In this document: positions 32,811-41,574 of the stretch, in pieces
How positions within the stretch are numbered: the first letter of the stretch is position 1
Layout: the number at the start of each line of letters is the position of its first letter
From: Pseudomonas arsenicoxydans
Lineage (GTDB): Bacteria; Pseudomonadota; Gammaproteobacteria; Pseudomonadales; Pseudomonadaceae
Reading direction: 5' to 3'
Assembly: GCF_900103875.1 (NCBI RefSeq)
Contig: NZ_LT629705.1
Coordinates: forward strand, 3,729,001-3,793,000
DNA length: 64,000 nt
The notes under the pieces: model-generated
Databases searched by the model: none
Seen by the model: only the letters and a program-made list of their open reading frames with translations
What the model was told of the DNA's origin: nothing
Made by a program: the position numbers and the translations under genes

Positions 32811-33572
32811 TTACAACAGCGGCCGCAGATATTCGGTCCAGCGATCGACGCCTTCAGGTGTGCGTAGCAAATCGTTGCGCACCTCGATCAGCACCGCCTC
32901 CAGTCCTCTCGCATCGCCGTGGACCGGCACGGTCATGTCGCCCAGCGGATTGATTTTGTACGGCTCGTTACCGGCTACCTTCAAGGGATGCCGGCTCAAT
33001 CCGTCAAGCAATCGTTGGGCATAGCCCTTGGCTTCGCCAAACAGCACGCCGGCTTCCAGTGTGCGCGGCTGGCCGTGGTAAACCGGGGTGAAGCTGTGAA
33101 TGCCCACTACGCGAACGGGCCGCTCTTGGGCCAGACGCTGGTCGATCAACGTTTGCAGCCGGTCATGAAACGGTTTGAACAGGCATTCGCGGCGATATTC
33201 GCGGGTGGCCTCATCCAGATCCCGATTGCCCGGAATGTCATAAATCTCGCTTTTGGCGGGGATGCTGTCCGGGGCACCGAGTGGCCGGTTCAGGTCGATC
33301 AGCAGTCGCGAGTAGTTGGCGGCCAACAAGGTGGCGCCCAGTGCTTCGGACAAGCGTTCGGCCAGCGCCAGGGCGCCGATGTCCCAGGCGATATGCTCGC
33401 GAGCCGCGTCGTGACTCAGGCCAAGGTCCGTTAACCTGGCCGGGATGAAACGACTGGCGTGTTCGCACACCAGCAACAGCGGGTGCTCGGAGGCTTCCCG
33501 ATGCAGGGTGTAGGCGGGCTCGGTAAAAAGACCGAGTTCAGCGGATTCAGTACAGGCGCGCATAGTGCTCAC
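32811..33572 (-). CDS. N-formylglutamate amidohydrolase-family enzyme
   Basis: A 253-residue zinc hydrolase of the HutG/FGase family. Motifs: LLVCEHASRFIPA (metal-binding Glu-His), HIAWDIGALALA, LLIDLNRP and VGIHSFTPVY. It starts inside the end of the glutamine synthetase-like gene (26-base overlap at GTG 33572; an ATG at 33563 is also possible), so the two are translationally coupled. In this context it would hydrolyse a gamma- or N-substituted glutamate intermediate. The homologous gene in P. aeruginosa (PA5509) has the same neighbours. Confidence 0.82.
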   Translation of the reverse strand: MSTMRACTESAELGLFTEPAYTLHREASEHPLLLVCEHASRFIPARLTDLGLSHDAAREHIAWDIGALALAERLSEALGATLLAANYSRLLIDLNRPLGAPDSIPAKSEIYDIPGNRDLDEATREYRRECLFKPFHDRLQTLIDQRLAQERPVRVVGIHSFTPVYHGQPRTLEAGVLFGEAKGYAQRLLDGLSRHPLKVAGNEPYKINPLGDMTVPVHGDARGLEAVLIEVRNDLLRTPEGVDRWTEYLRPLL

Positions 33573-34878
33573 AGCATTCGGCGGGCGACAGCTGTTCCGT
33601 CAGTGTCAGCTCCTGGGTTTTAAGGGCGAACCAGGTGTCCAGTAACGCGTTCGGCAGGTTTTCGATCAGTGCCTCACTGTTGCGCAGGCAGTCCAGTGCC
33701 TGGGCAAGGGAAGCGGGCAGGGCAACGATGCCGCGAGCGTGGCGTTGTTCTTCGTTCAGGCAGTCGGGCACTTCGTCGGTGATGGCATTCAGGGCCAGGC
33801 GTTGCTCGATGCCCAGGCGGCCGGCGATCAGGAGCGCGGCCATCGCCAGGTGCGGCGAAGCCGTGGCGTCCATCGCGCGAAACTCCAGGTTGAATTGCGC
33901 CGCCAGCGATTTACCGCCCAGGCTGACGGTCGGGCAAATCCGCAGCGCCGCTTCGCGGTTCTGCTGGCCGAGGCAAGCGTACGACGCGCTCCAGTGATGC
34001 GGCTGCAAACGCTGGTAAGACACCGGCGTCGGCGCGGTAAAGGCACAAAGTGCCGGCAAATAATGCAGCACGCCGGCGGCCCAATATTGACCGAAGGTCG
34101 ACAGGCCGTTGGTGGTGCCGGCGTCGTACAACAGCGGTTGGCCGTTCAGGTCCAGCAGGCTGACATGCAGATGTACGCCGTTGCACACTGCATGCTCGGA
34201 CGTCTTGGGGGCGAAGCTCACGTCCAGGCCCATCTGCCGGGCGATCTCGCGGGTGATTTCACGCACGTTTACTGCGCGGTCGGCGGCGGCCACGCCGAGG
34301 GTCGGGCGGCAGGTGATTTCGTATTGATGCTTGCCGTATTCGGGCAGGAACATTTCCGGTTCGACGCCGCCTGCGCGCAAGGCACTGAGCAGCCAGCCAC
34401 CAAACTCGGCGCCTTGACGCTGGGCCTCAAGGGAAAATGCCAGTTGTTCAGCCGCGCCAGTGTCCAGGTTGAATTCATGTTCGAACGCGGCGTTGACCTG
34501 CACGCCCAGCTCGGCGCGATAACGTTCCACTTCATTGCGCAACAAGGTCCGTGGGCAGGCGCCCCACGGACGCCCATCGGTTTCGCAAATGTCGCCGTGG
34601 ATGAAATCCAGCGCCGGGGCCTTGGCATCCGGGCCATTGTTGACCGTCACGCGGCTGCTCAAATCGGGAATCAGCCGCAAATCGCCATAAGCGCCCCACG
34701 GGTTGGTGGCGGCGATGATGTCTTGCGGGGTCAGGGCGCTGTTGGCCGGCACCCAGCCACAGCCCGCCACCCGGTAGTGTTCGAGCTCGTCGGTGGGAAA
34801 CGAGCGACCGCGTGTCACGCCGATCAGGTCGGTGGTGACGAGGGTGGTCATGGGCAACGGCGACAGGCGTTCACTCAT
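33547..34878 (-). CDS. Glutamine synthetase-family ligase (gamma-glutamyl ligase type)
   Basis: A 443-residue GS-fold enzyme of the PA5508/PauA branch that joins glutamate to amines rather than to ammonia. Seen: the N-terminal beta-grasp with DFIHGDICETDGRPW, catalytic Glu region AAFEHEFNL, VCNGVHLHVSLLD (the NG-x-H-x-H metal/ATP loop) and LEFRAMDATASPHLAMAAL (ATP-binding Arg). Start overlaps the previous stop by ATGA. Amine substrate unknown. Confidence 0.87.
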   Translation of the reverse strand: MSERLSPLPMTTLVTTDLIGVTRGRSFPTDELEHYRVAGCGWVPANSALTPQDIIAATNPWGAYGDLRLIPDLSSRVTVNNGPDAKAPALDFIHGDICETDGRPWGACPRTLLRNEVERYRAELGVQVNAAFEHEFNLDTGAAEQLAFSLEAQRQGAEFGGWLLSALRAGGVEPEMFLPEYGKHQYEITCRPTLGVAAADRAVNVREITREIARQMGLDVSFAPKTSEHAVCNGVHLHVSLLDLNGQPLLYDAGTTNGLSTFGQYWAAGVLHYLPALCAFTAPTPVSYQRLQPHHWSASYACLGQQNREAALRICPTVSLGGKSLAAQFNLEFRAMDATASPHLAMAALLIAGRLGIEQRLALNAITDEVPDCLNEEQRHARGIVALPASLAQALDCLRNSEALIENLPNALLDTWFALKTQELTLTEQLSPAECCEHYARLY

Positions 34879-35519
34879 GGTTGCAGCTCCTGCAACCGGC
34901 CGAGCACGGTCTGGGTGTCGGTGATCCAGCAGTAACCCTTGATTGCGTTCAGGCAGGCTTGATGCCGTTGTGGCGTGTAGGTCGCACAGGCATCTTCCAC
35001 CAGCGTCACCAGGTAACCGCGGTCCGCGGCGTCACGCACGGCCATGTCCACGCATTGGTCGGTGACGATGCCGGCGATGATCAGGTGCCGGGTTTCGAGA
35101 TTGCGCAGCACGTAGTCAATGTTGGTGGAGTTGAACACCCCGGAGGAGGTCTTGGGCAGGACGATTTCGTTTTCTGTCGGCGTCAGGTCGTCGATGATGC
35201 GCGCTTGCTCACTTCCTTTGGGCAAGTGCATGTCCGAGAGCTTGTGATCGAGCGAGCGATCGCGGCCATCGGCGGTCAGGCTTTCGATGATCGTATGCAG
35301 CACGTTCTGCCGTGCGCTGCGAAAGGCGCTGAGCAACCGGCGTTGATTGGGCACCACCTGCATGTGCGTGCGCGTCTGGAAATATTCGGCGTCCGGTCCG
35401 TTGAGGTGCGGGTCGAACTGCGGCTCGAGCCAGGCCCGCTGCATGTCCACCAGCAACAGTGCGGTGTGGTCGGCAGTGAACGGCAAGTCCCTGGGTGAAT
35501 GGTGGGGGAGCGTAAACAT
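34875..35519 (-). CDS. Isochorismatase-like cysteine hydrolase
   Basis: A 214-residue member of the isochorismatase/nicotinamidase fold. The catalytic triad is present: D25 in LLLVDMQRAW, K123 in VLPKTSSGVFNST and C156 in AGIVTDQCVDMAVRDA. It is encoded between the RpiR regulator (2-base gap) and the ligase (4-base overlap), so it belongs to one operon. An amide hydrolysing role in an amine or amide degradation pathway is likely. Confidence 0.85.
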   Translation of the reverse strand: MFTLPHHSPRDLPFTADHTALLLVDMQRAWLEPQFDPHLNGPDAEYFQTRTHMQVVPNQRRLLSAFRSARQNVLHTIIESLTADGRDRSLDHKLSDMHLPKGSEQARIIDDLTPTENEIVLPKTSSGVFNSTNIDYVLRNLETRHLIIAGIVTDQCVDMAVRDAADRGYLVTLVEDACATYTPQRHQACLNAIKGYCWITDTQTVLGRLQELQP

Positions 35520-35521
35520 CC

Positions 35522-36376
35522 TTATTTTTCCTCCAGCAAGTGGGTGTCGAATTCGGCGCGCAGCGCATCGATGCCTTCCAGGCGATCGGCCAGGTCAGGG
35601 CTGCGCAAGGTCAGGCAGGCGATCAGCGCCTCGACCTGAGCCAGTGCCGGGACCAGGGTGTCGAACGCTGACACCGACTCCACCGGCGCACTGATGATCA
35701 GGTCCGCCATCTCGCGCAAGGGTGAAGCATAGATGTCGGTGAACAGCACCACTCGCGCATAGCGATTCTTGGCCGCACTCGCCACCCGCAGCGCTTGAGA
35801 CTGGTAGCGGCGATAGTCGAACACCAGCACCACGTCCTGGCGCTGCACGTCGAACAGCCGGTCCGGCAATTGCGCGTTGTCTTCCAGGGCGAAACAGCCG
35901 GGGCGCAGCAGGCGCAAATGGTTAAGCAGGTAATGGGCGAGGAAACTGCTGAAGCGCCCGCCGAAGCAGTGCACCTGATGGCGGGTGTCGAGCAGCCACT
36001 CGACCAGAATCCGCACATCTTCGGGCTGGGTCAGTGCATGGGTTTCCACCAGCGCCCGATGGCTGTCCGCCAGATACTGGCTCCAGACGTCGCCTTTTTG
36101 CAGATGAGAGCGAGGCTGTAACTGCGCGCTGGGAGACCGCAAGCGATGGTCCATGTCGCTGAGCAGTGCCTCCTGAAAATCGGCATAACCGCTGAACCCG
36201 AGTTTTTTGACCAGGCGCACGATGGTCGGATCGCTGACACCGGCATGTTCGGCCAGACGCGACATCGGGCCCAGCCCATTACGCGGGTACTGGTCCAGCA
36301 AGGCACGGATGACCTTGCGTTCCGACGGCGTCAGTTCCAGGCCAGGATCGGTGATCAGGTCTCTAAGGGAGGGCAT
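35522..36376 (-). CDS. RpiR/MurR-family transcriptional regulator
   Basis: A 284-residue regulator with an N-terminal RpiR helix-turn-helix (LAEHAGVSDPTIVRLVKKLGFSG, cited as LAEHAGVSDPTIVRL then VKKLGFSG; residues 40-63) and a C-terminal SIS domain (VHCFGGRFSSFLAHYL; VVLVFDYRRYQ; RVVLFTDIYASPLREMAD). ATG 36376 has AAGGAG. It is the first gene of the cluster and would sense a pathway intermediate through the SIS domain. A perfect palindrome 60 bases upstream is a possible operator. Confidence 0.88.
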   Translation of the reverse strand: MPSLRDLITDPGLELTPSERKVIRALLDQYPRNGLGPMSRLAEHAGVSDPTIVRLVKKLGFSGYADFQEALLSDMDHRLRSPSAQLQPRSHLQKGDVWSQYLADSHRALVETHALTQPEDVRILVEWLLDTRHQVHCFGGRFSSFLAHYLLNHLRLLRPGCFALEDNAQLPDRLFDVQRQDVVLVFDYRRYQSQALRVASAAKNRYARVVLFTDIYASPLREMADLIISAPVESVSAFDTLVPALAQVEALIACLTLRSPDLADRLEGIDALRAEFDTHLLEEK

Positions 36377-36435
36377 CCGGGCTCCTTGCTGGATGTGGTG
36401 TCGGTTTCGTTTCATAAATTGCTAAAACAGTATTT

Positions 36436-36453
36436 ATGTAGCGCTCGCTACAT
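36436..36453. promoter_or_regulatory. Palindrome ATGTAGCG-CT-CGCTACAT, possible operator
   Basis: A perfect 8-bp inverted repeat with a 2-base centre, 60 bp upstream of the RpiR gene start, in an AT-rich promoter-like context. RpiR dimers bind such sites. The rest of 36377-36717 contains no gene; an A+C-rich hairpin (CCCCGAAATGGGG, 36484-36496) is the only other visible structure. Confidence 0.45.
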
Positions 36454-36717
36454 GTCTAGTGAATTTTTCCGTGGTTTTTTAACGCCCCGAAATGGGGCAA
36501 AAGCCGCGTGCGCCGTGGGCTACACGGAAGACGACTGAGTGTGTAGTCCATCGCCCTTCAAGTTGTCAGAGATTGCCGAAATCCAACGATCAGCTCAGGC
36601 GGCGAGTGCGTGTCGCCGGATGAAACGAAACGCCCTGGATCGCACGTCTTGCGGCACAATTGAACAAATATCCACGGCGTCGAGCCGTTCTTTGTTACAC
36701 CGACAGGGTGATTATCC

Positions 36718-37290
36718 GTGCAGGCGACCCGTTTGACCCTGATGTGCCACGCTCGAACCGTCGCACAAAAATTAGCGATCTTTCCTACGAACGAACCCCT
36801 GGAAACGGAGTGGATATCGGCGAGGGGAGCGCGTTGTCGCCCGTTCAAGGGAACGCCGCGTTTGCTCTGTGCGCCGGAGTTGCGGACGCAGCAGACGGCC
36901 GAGCTGTTTGGCGACGACGTTGAAATTGTCCCGGCGCTGAGGGATTGCGACTTCGGACGCTGGAAAGGTGTACGGATCGACGATCTGCAAAAAGCCGAAC
37001 CCGAGGCACTTGAGGCCTGGCTCGATGACCCGGCGTCGGCGCCGCATGGCGGTGAGTCGGTAGCCCAACTCGGTGCGCGCGTGGCGCAGTGGCTCAAATC
37101 CCTGGAGTCCACACCGGGGCATGTCGTTGCCATCACCCATCCCTTTGTCATTCGCGCTGCATTGACGCAAGTGCTTCAGGCAACGGCCTTCAACCTGATC
37201 GACGTTGAACCGTTATCGACCATCGAGTTGCGGTTCACCGGCCGCTGGAGGTTACGCTTGCTCGGCACCGACGCCGAAGGAGCCCTTTGA
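36718..37290 (+). CDS. Histidine phosphatase-superfamily protein beside cobF
   Basis: A 190-residue protein of the phosphoglycerate mutase-like superfamily. The first catalytic loop is degenerate: CHARTVAQ replaces the usual RHG-x-T, keeping the His but losing the preceding Arg. LLCAPELRTQQTAEL (Arg of the phosphate pocket), CDFGRWKG, and the second His in AITHPFVIRA are conserved. It overlaps cobF by one base, so a step of cobalamin (for example alpha-ribazole phosphatase-like) metabolism is possible; the loss of Arg may mean a changed activity. The start may be GTG 36718, which has a weak ribosome binding site. Confidence 0.7.
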   Translation: MQATRLTLMCHARTVAQKLAIFPTNEPLETEWISARGARCRPFKGTPRLLCAPELRTQQTAELFGDDVEIVPALRDCDFGRWKGVRIDDLQKAEPEALEAWLDDPASAPHGGESVAQLGARVAQWLKSLESTPGHVVAITHPFVIRAALTQVLQATAFNLIDVEPLSTIELRFTGRWRLRLLGTDAEGAL

Positions 37291-38045
37291 TGAAAAAGCT
37301 GCTGGTCATCGGCATCGGCGCCGGCAACCCCGACTACATCACGATGCAGGCCGTGAAGGCGCTGAACCTTGTCGACGTGTTTTTCCTGATGGACAAGGGC
37401 CCGGCCAAAGACAAACTGATCGACCTGCGCCGGGAGATCTGCGAGCGCTACATCACTGGCCGCGACTACCGCTTCGTCGAAGCCCTCAGCCCTGAGCGCG
37501 AGCGTGGGGAGGTGGACTACACGAGCAGCGTGGACGATCTGAATCTTGCCAAGCAAGTCACCTTTGAACGACTGATCAATGAGCAACTGTCCGATGATCA
37601 GTGCGCAGGTTTCCTGGTGTGGGGCGATCCGGCGTTGTACGACAGCACGATTCGGATATTGCAGGCGATTCTGGCCTCGGGCCGTTGCGTGTTCGAGTTT
37701 GAAGTGATCCCCGGCATCACCAGCGTTCAGGCGCTGGCGGCGCAGCATAAAGTGCCGCTCAATCGCATTGGCCAATCAATTGAAATCACCACCGGCCGAC
37801 GGCTCGCGGCAGGGCAGGTGAGCGATGCCGACAGCCTGGTGGTGATGCTCGATGCGCAGGATGCCTACCATCAGGTGGCCGATCAGGAGAGCGAGATTTA
37901 CTGGGGGGCTTACTTGGGGACACCGGATGAGATCTTGATCAGCGGCAAGCTCAAGGACGTGGCGGATGAGATCGAGCGGGTGCGCAAGGCGGCGCGGCTG
38001 GCCAATGGCTGGATTATGGATACCTATCTGGTGCGCAAGCCTTAA
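37290..38045 (+). CDS. cobF: Precorrin-6A synthase (deacetylating) CobF
   Basis: A 251-residue SAM-dependent methyltransferase of the aerobic cobalamin pathway; it methylates C1 of precorrin-5 with release of acetate. The tetrapyrrole methylase fold is clear: VIGIGAGNPDYITMQAVKAL at the N-terminus, FLVWGDPALYDST, and FEVIPGITSVQALAA. ATG 37290 has AAGGAG at 8 bases; its A is the last base of the upstream TGA stop. The rest of the cob genes must be elsewhere. Confidence 0.92.
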   Translation: MKKLLVIGIGAGNPDYITMQAVKALNLVDVFFLMDKGPAKDKLIDLRREICERYITGRDYRFVEALSPERERGEVDYTSSVDDLNLAKQVTFERLINEQLSDDQCAGFLVWGDPALYDSTIRILQAILASGRCVFEFEVIPGITSVQALAAQHKVPLNRIGQSIEITTGRRLAAGQVSDADSLVVMLDAQDAYHQVADQESEIYWGAYLGTPDEILISGKLKDVADEIERVRKAARLANGWIMDTYLVRKP

Positions 38046-38063
38046 AGGTATTGGTGTCTGAGC

Positions 38064-38149
38064 GGGCCCCATCGCGGGCAAGCCCGCTCCCACAGGGATA
38101 TTCGGTGTTCACACAACCTGTGGGAGCGGGCTTGCCCGCGATGGGGCCC
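38064..38149. repeat. REP pair, inverted (GGGAGCGGGCTTGCCCGCGATG class)
   Basis: Perfectly complementary arms (GGGCCCCATCGCGGGCAAGC... at 38064-38096 and its complement 38117-38149) around 20 bases. It separates the convergent cobF and GlxA-type regulator genes. Confidence 0.9.
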
Positions 38150-38160
38150 TTGAATACACC

Positions 38161-39135
38161 TCAAAAAACGGCCTTGCCCCCACGCCCAAACCGCTCCCGA
38201 TACACCGACGGCGGCACGCCCACCACCCCGCGAAACGCCACCCGAAAACTCTCCACCGACCGATAACCACACTGCTCGGCAATCTGATCGGTGTTCTGCC
38301 CGGTGCTCTCCAGCAACTCCCGCGCCCGCGCCAGCCGCTCGTGTTGCAGCCACGCTTTGGGCGGCATGCCCGTGGCTTCAGTAAACCGGCGCAGAAAGGT
38401 GCGTTCACTCATGGCCGCCTCGCTGGCCAGTTCGCGAACTTCCAGCGGTTCGTGCAAGCGCTCGCGCGCCCATTGCATGACGCGTGACAAATCGCTGCGC
38501 GGCGTCGGGCTGACCGGTGTGGGAATGAACTGCGCCTGACCGCCGGTACGCTGCGGCGACATCACCAGCCGCCGCGCCACCGAGTTCGCCACCTGCGTGC
38601 CGAAATCCCGTGCCACCAGGTGCAGGCACGCATCGATCCCCGCCGCGCTGCCGGCCGAGGTGATCAACTGACCAGAATCGACATAGAGCACGTCCGGGTC
38701 CACCAGGATGTTGGGAAAGCGCTCCGCCAGCTCCGTGGTGTAACGCCAATGCGTGGTGGCGCTGCGGCCGTCGAGCAAGCCGGTCGCCGCCAGCACAAAC
38801 ACGCCGGAGCAGATCGACAGCAGCCGCGCCCCGCGTGCGTGGGCCTGGCGCAGGGCCACGAGCAAGTGTTCAGGCACCGCTGCCTGGCGGTCGCGCCAAC
38901 CGGGAACGATGATCGTGCGGGCGTTTTCGAGCAGTTCCATGCCGCCATCGGCCAGCACTTGAATGCCGCCCATGGCGCGCATCGGGCCCTGGTCCACGGC
39001 GACGATACGGTGCTCATACCAAGGGAAATCGAACTCCGGCCGCGCCAGGCCAAAGATCTCCACGGCGATGCCGAATTCGAACGTACAGAGGCCGTCGTAG
39101 GCCAGAATTGCGACCAATCCAGGGGCAGGCTGCAT
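38161..39135 (-). CDS. GlxA/FtrA-type AraC-family transcriptional regulator
   Basis: A 324-residue regulator: an N-terminal DJ-1/PfpI-like domain (IVPGWRDRQAAVPE; ICSGVFVLAATGLLDGRSATTHW) followed by an AraC double helix-turn-helix (ASEAAMSERTFLRRF and QIAEQCGYRSVESFRVAF). ATG 39135 places the start 12 residues before VAILAYDGL. It is divergent from the rhodanese gene 102 bases away, an arrangement known as ftrA-ftrB in related bacteria. It probably controls that gene. Confidence 0.88.
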   Translation of the reverse strand: MQPAPGLVAILAYDGLCTFEFGIAVEIFGLARPEFDFPWYEHRIVAVDQGPMRAMGGIQVLADGGMELLENARTIIVPGWRDRQAAVPEHLLVALRQAHARGARLLSICSGVFVLAATGLLDGRSATTHWRYTTELAERFPNILVDPDVLYVDSGQLITSAGSAAGIDACLHLVARDFGTQVANSVARRLVMSPQRTGGQAQFIPTPVSPTPRSDLSRVMQWARERLHEPLEVRELASEAAMSERTFLRRFTEATGMPPKAWLQHERLARARELLESTGQNTDQIAEQCGYRSVESFRVAFRGVVGVPPSVYRERFGRGGKAVF

Positions 39136-39236
39136 TTGGCGGAAAGTTCCCGGTGAGTGTCTTGTGCGCCACTGTAGCGGCAAGTGTCGGGCGGATAAAG
39201 TCCCCTCACACCCACTGAGACTTTGGAGTACAGCCC

Positions 39237-39671
39237 ATGACCAGCCTGGTCCGCGAGATTCCCGCCGCCCCGTCGGCGATTGCCCTGATGCATTTCAGCA
39301 ACCGCCTGACCTTTGAAACCGATTGTTCCGACGTCTTTTCGAGCCAGCAGGCCGGCGAAGTGGATTTTGTCTTGGTGGACGTGCGCGGACCGCTGGCGTT
39401 CGAGCGCGGCCATGTGCCGGGCGCGATCAATATTCCGGGGCGATTGCTGACCGCCGAGCGCTTGGCGGATTACCCGAAATCCACTGTGTTTGTGGTCTAT
39501 TGCGCCGGGCCGCACTGCAACGGTGTGCACAAGGCCGCGGTGAAACTGGCGGCGTTGGGTTACCCGGTCAAGGAGATGATCGGCGGCGTGACCGGGTGGC
39601 TGGATGAAGGGTTGGCGTTGAGTAGTGCGGTGCAACGGCCGGCCACCGTTGCCATCGGTTGCGAATGTTGA
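39237..39671 (+). CDS. Rhodanese-like sulfurtransferase
   Basis: A 144-residue single-domain rhodanese. Seen: VLVDVRGPLAFERGHVPGAINIPGR, given as VLVDVRGPLAFERGH and VPGAINIPGR; active-site loop YCAGPHCNG with Cys at 89 and 94, of which C89 aligns with the catalytic position and C94 is a second Cys in the loop; and GYPVKEMIGGVTGW. GGAG precedes ATG. It probably handles sulfane sulfur under control of the divergent GlxA-type regulator. Confidence 0.87.
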   Translation: MTSLVREIPAAPSAIALMHFSNRLTFETDCSDVFSSQQAGEVDFVLVDVRGPLAFERGHVPGAINIPGRLLTAERLADYPKSTVFVVYCAGPHCNGVHKAAVKLAALGYPVKEMIGGVTGWLDEGLALSSAVQRPATVAIGCEC

Positions 39672-39687
39672 TTCAGCCAAAAAATTT

Positions 39688-39745
39688 GCAGCCTCGATCC
39701 CGTGTAGGAGCTGTCGAGTAAAACGAGGCTGCGATCTTTTGATCC
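39688..39745. repeat. GTAGGAGCTGTCG-class repeat, short form
   Basis: GCAGCCTCG (39688-39696) pairs with CGAGGCTGC (39724-39732) across the sequence GTGTAGGAGCTGTCGAG; the typical tail GATCTTTTGATC follows. It lies between two convergent genes. Confidence 0.75.
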
Positions 39746-39750
39746 TGGTC

Positions 39751-40383
39751 CTAAACCGATTCCCACCACCCATCCAGCGTCGCCTGCAACCACTCGAACA
39801 CGGCTGCATGGGCGGCGCTGTCCTGTGGTCCCCGGGGCAACGGCGATTCAACGCCAAAATGCGCATTGAGCATCGCCACCGACTCGGCATTCCACTCAGG
39901 GTGAAACTGCAACCCCACCCGGGTCGGGCCCACGCGATACATCTGCTGCGCGCATTGATCGCTGCTGGCCAGCAATTGCGCGTCGGGCGGCAGGTCGATC
40001 GCATCTTCGTGCCACTCGAGCACCTTCAGCATCTGGCCATCGGTGAACGTCACCGGCGTCCAGCCAGTCTCGTAGCGGTTCATGCGCCGCACGTTCCCGC
40101 CCAGACTCAGCGCCAGTAACTGCGCCCCCAGGCAAATCGCGAACACTGCCGCGCCCTGATCCAGGCTCGCCATCAGCCACTGGCGCTCGGCCTCCAGCCA
40201 CGCCGGCCCGGCGTTGGATTCATAAGGCCCGCCCAGCACAATCACCGGCGCCGCACTCGCCGGTGGAAGCTGCCCGAGATCGGCGCGAAAAACCTTGAGC
40301 AGGATGTCGCGGGACTTGGCCCAGTCGGCAATGGCACCGGGGCCTTCGGCAGGGTGGTGCTGGATCAGATTCAAGGTTGGCAT
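39751..40383 (-). CDS. Type 1 glutamine amidotransferase (GMP synthase-like)
   Basis: A 210-residue class-I glutamine amidotransferase domain without a synthetase partner. Nucleophile C84 is in AICLGAQLLALSLGG; His and Glu of the triad are in GLQFHPEWN. VLGGPYESN and EWHEDAIDLP are typical of the GuaA-like lone domains found beside amine catabolism genes. Substrate unknown. Confidence 0.82.
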   Translation of the reverse strand: MPTLNLIQHHPAEGPGAIADWAKSRDILLKVFRADLGQLPPASAAPVIVLGGPYESNAGPAWLEAERQWLMASLDQGAAVFAICLGAQLLALSLGGNVRRMNRYETGWTPVTFTDGQMLKVLEWHEDAIDLPPDAQLLASSDQCAQQMYRVGPTRVGLQFHPEWNAESVAMLNAHFGVESPLPRGPQDSAAHAAVFEWLQATLDGWWESV

Positions 40384-40631
40384 CAGCGCTCTCTGTCGTT
40401 TTTGTGTGTGGCTTTTGTCTGAAACAAGGGTTTGTCCTACAGTCTTTGCACCGCCTTGGCGCAGGCTTCAAGTGACATGAATCCAGGCGCTGTTTTTCTG
40501 TAAGTATTTGTCGCTTAAACACAATTTGCTCGCATGAAGCCACTCTAGACTGCCGGCCACTTCGGTTTTTGCTGACCGAAAGATGCTAATCGAACGCTGC
40601 CAATAAAAGCCTCCGCACACAGGAGTTATAA

Positions 40632-41411
40632 ATGAAGAAGCTAGTGATGTTCGGTGCCCTGGCACTGTCGATGTTGTCCCTGACCGCTGTGGCCGAAGAC
40701 GCCAAGCCGATCCGCATCGGTATCGAAGCCGGTTACCCGCCATTCTCGATGAAAACCCCCGACGGCAAACTCACCGGTTTCGACGTGGATATCGGCGATG
40801 CGCTGTGTGAGCAGATGAAAGTGAAGTGCACCTGGGTCGAGCAAGAATTCGACGGTCTGATCCCGGCGCTGAAAGTGAAGAAAATCGACGCGATCCTGTC
40901 GTCCATGACCATCACTGACGACCGCAAGAAGAACGTCGATTTCACCATCAAGTACTACCACACCCCGGCGCGCTTCGTGATGAAGGCCGGTACCGACATC
41001 AAAGACCCGCTGACCGAGCTCAAAGGCAAGAAAGTCGGCGTGCTGCGTGCCAGTACCCACGACCGTTTCGCCACCGAAGTGCTGGTGCCGGCCGGCATCG
41101 AGCTGGTGCGTTATGGCTCGCAACAGGAAGCCAACCTGGACATGGTCTCTGGCCGCGTTGACGCGCTGCTGGCCGACTCGGTCAACCTGGACGACGGTTT
41201 CCTGAAAACCGACGCCGGTAAAGGCTTCGCCTTCGTTGGCCCGACCTACGAAGACGCCAAGTACTTCGGCGGCGGCGCCGGTATTGCGGTGCGCAAAGGC
41301 GATAAAGAGCTGGCGGACAAATTCAACACCGCCATCACCGAAATCCGCGCCAACGGCAAGTACAAGCAAGTGCAGGACAAGTACTTCGCGTTTGACGTTT
41401 ACGGCGAGTAA
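40632..41411 (+). CDS. Polar amino acid ABC transporter, periplasmic binding protein
   Basis: A 259-residue periplasmic protein of the HisJ/LAO/AotJ type. Signal peptide residues 1-21 ([15 protein letters not shown]). The binding-fold motifs are clear: [52 protein letters not shown] and [20 protein letters not shown] before ATG. No permease or ATPase follows, and an intrinsic terminator comes immediately after, so it works with components encoded elsewhere. Ligand probably a basic amino acid. Confidence 0.9.
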   Translation: MKKLVMFGALALSMLSLTAVAEDAKPIRIGIEAGYPPFSMKTPDGKLTGFDVDIGDALCEQMKVKCTWVEQEFDGLIPALKVKKIDAILSSMTITDDRKKNVDFTIKYYHTPARFVMKAGTDIKDPLTELKGKKVGVLRASTHDRFATEVLVPAGIELVRYGSQQEANLDMVSGRVDALLADSVNLDDGFLKTDAGKGFAFVGPTYEDAKYFGGGAGIAVRKGDKELADKFNTAITEIRANGKYKQVQDKYFAFDVYGE

Positions 41412-41429
41412 TCACGCCGTTTGAAAAAG

Positions 41430-41459
41430 TGGCAACCGTTGACGCGGTTGCCATTTTTT
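41430..41459 (+). terminator. Intrinsic terminator after the binding protein gene
   Basis: A 9-bp stem, TGGCAACCG and its complement around TTGACG, followed by a run of T. It lies 18 bases after the stop. Confidence 0.88.
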
Positions 41460-41484
41460 ATGCGCTCACCATTGAAATAAGATC

Positions 41485-41539
41485 CCTGTGGGAGCGACGG
41501 TGCGACGATTCGACCTGCTCGCACCGTCGCTCCCACAGG
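41485..41539. repeat. REP-like hairpin (GGGAGCGACGGTGCGA variant)
   Basis: CCTGTGGGAGCGACGGTGCGA and its exact complement around 13 bases. It stands directly before the ribosome binding site of the succinylglutamate desuccinylase-like gene. Confidence 0.88.
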
Positions 41540-41574
41540 TGATTTTCGTCGTTCAGGCTATTCAGGAGTTACCC

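Noticed and set aside
31401..32867. A 488-codon plus-strand frame opposite the APC permease
   Set aside because: It is a Gln/His/Arg-rich antisense shadow of a membrane protein gene.
36377..36717. Possible cobalamin riboswitch before the phosphatase-cobF pair
   Set aside because: None of the conserved B12-box or core sequences could be seen; only a short GC hairpin is present.
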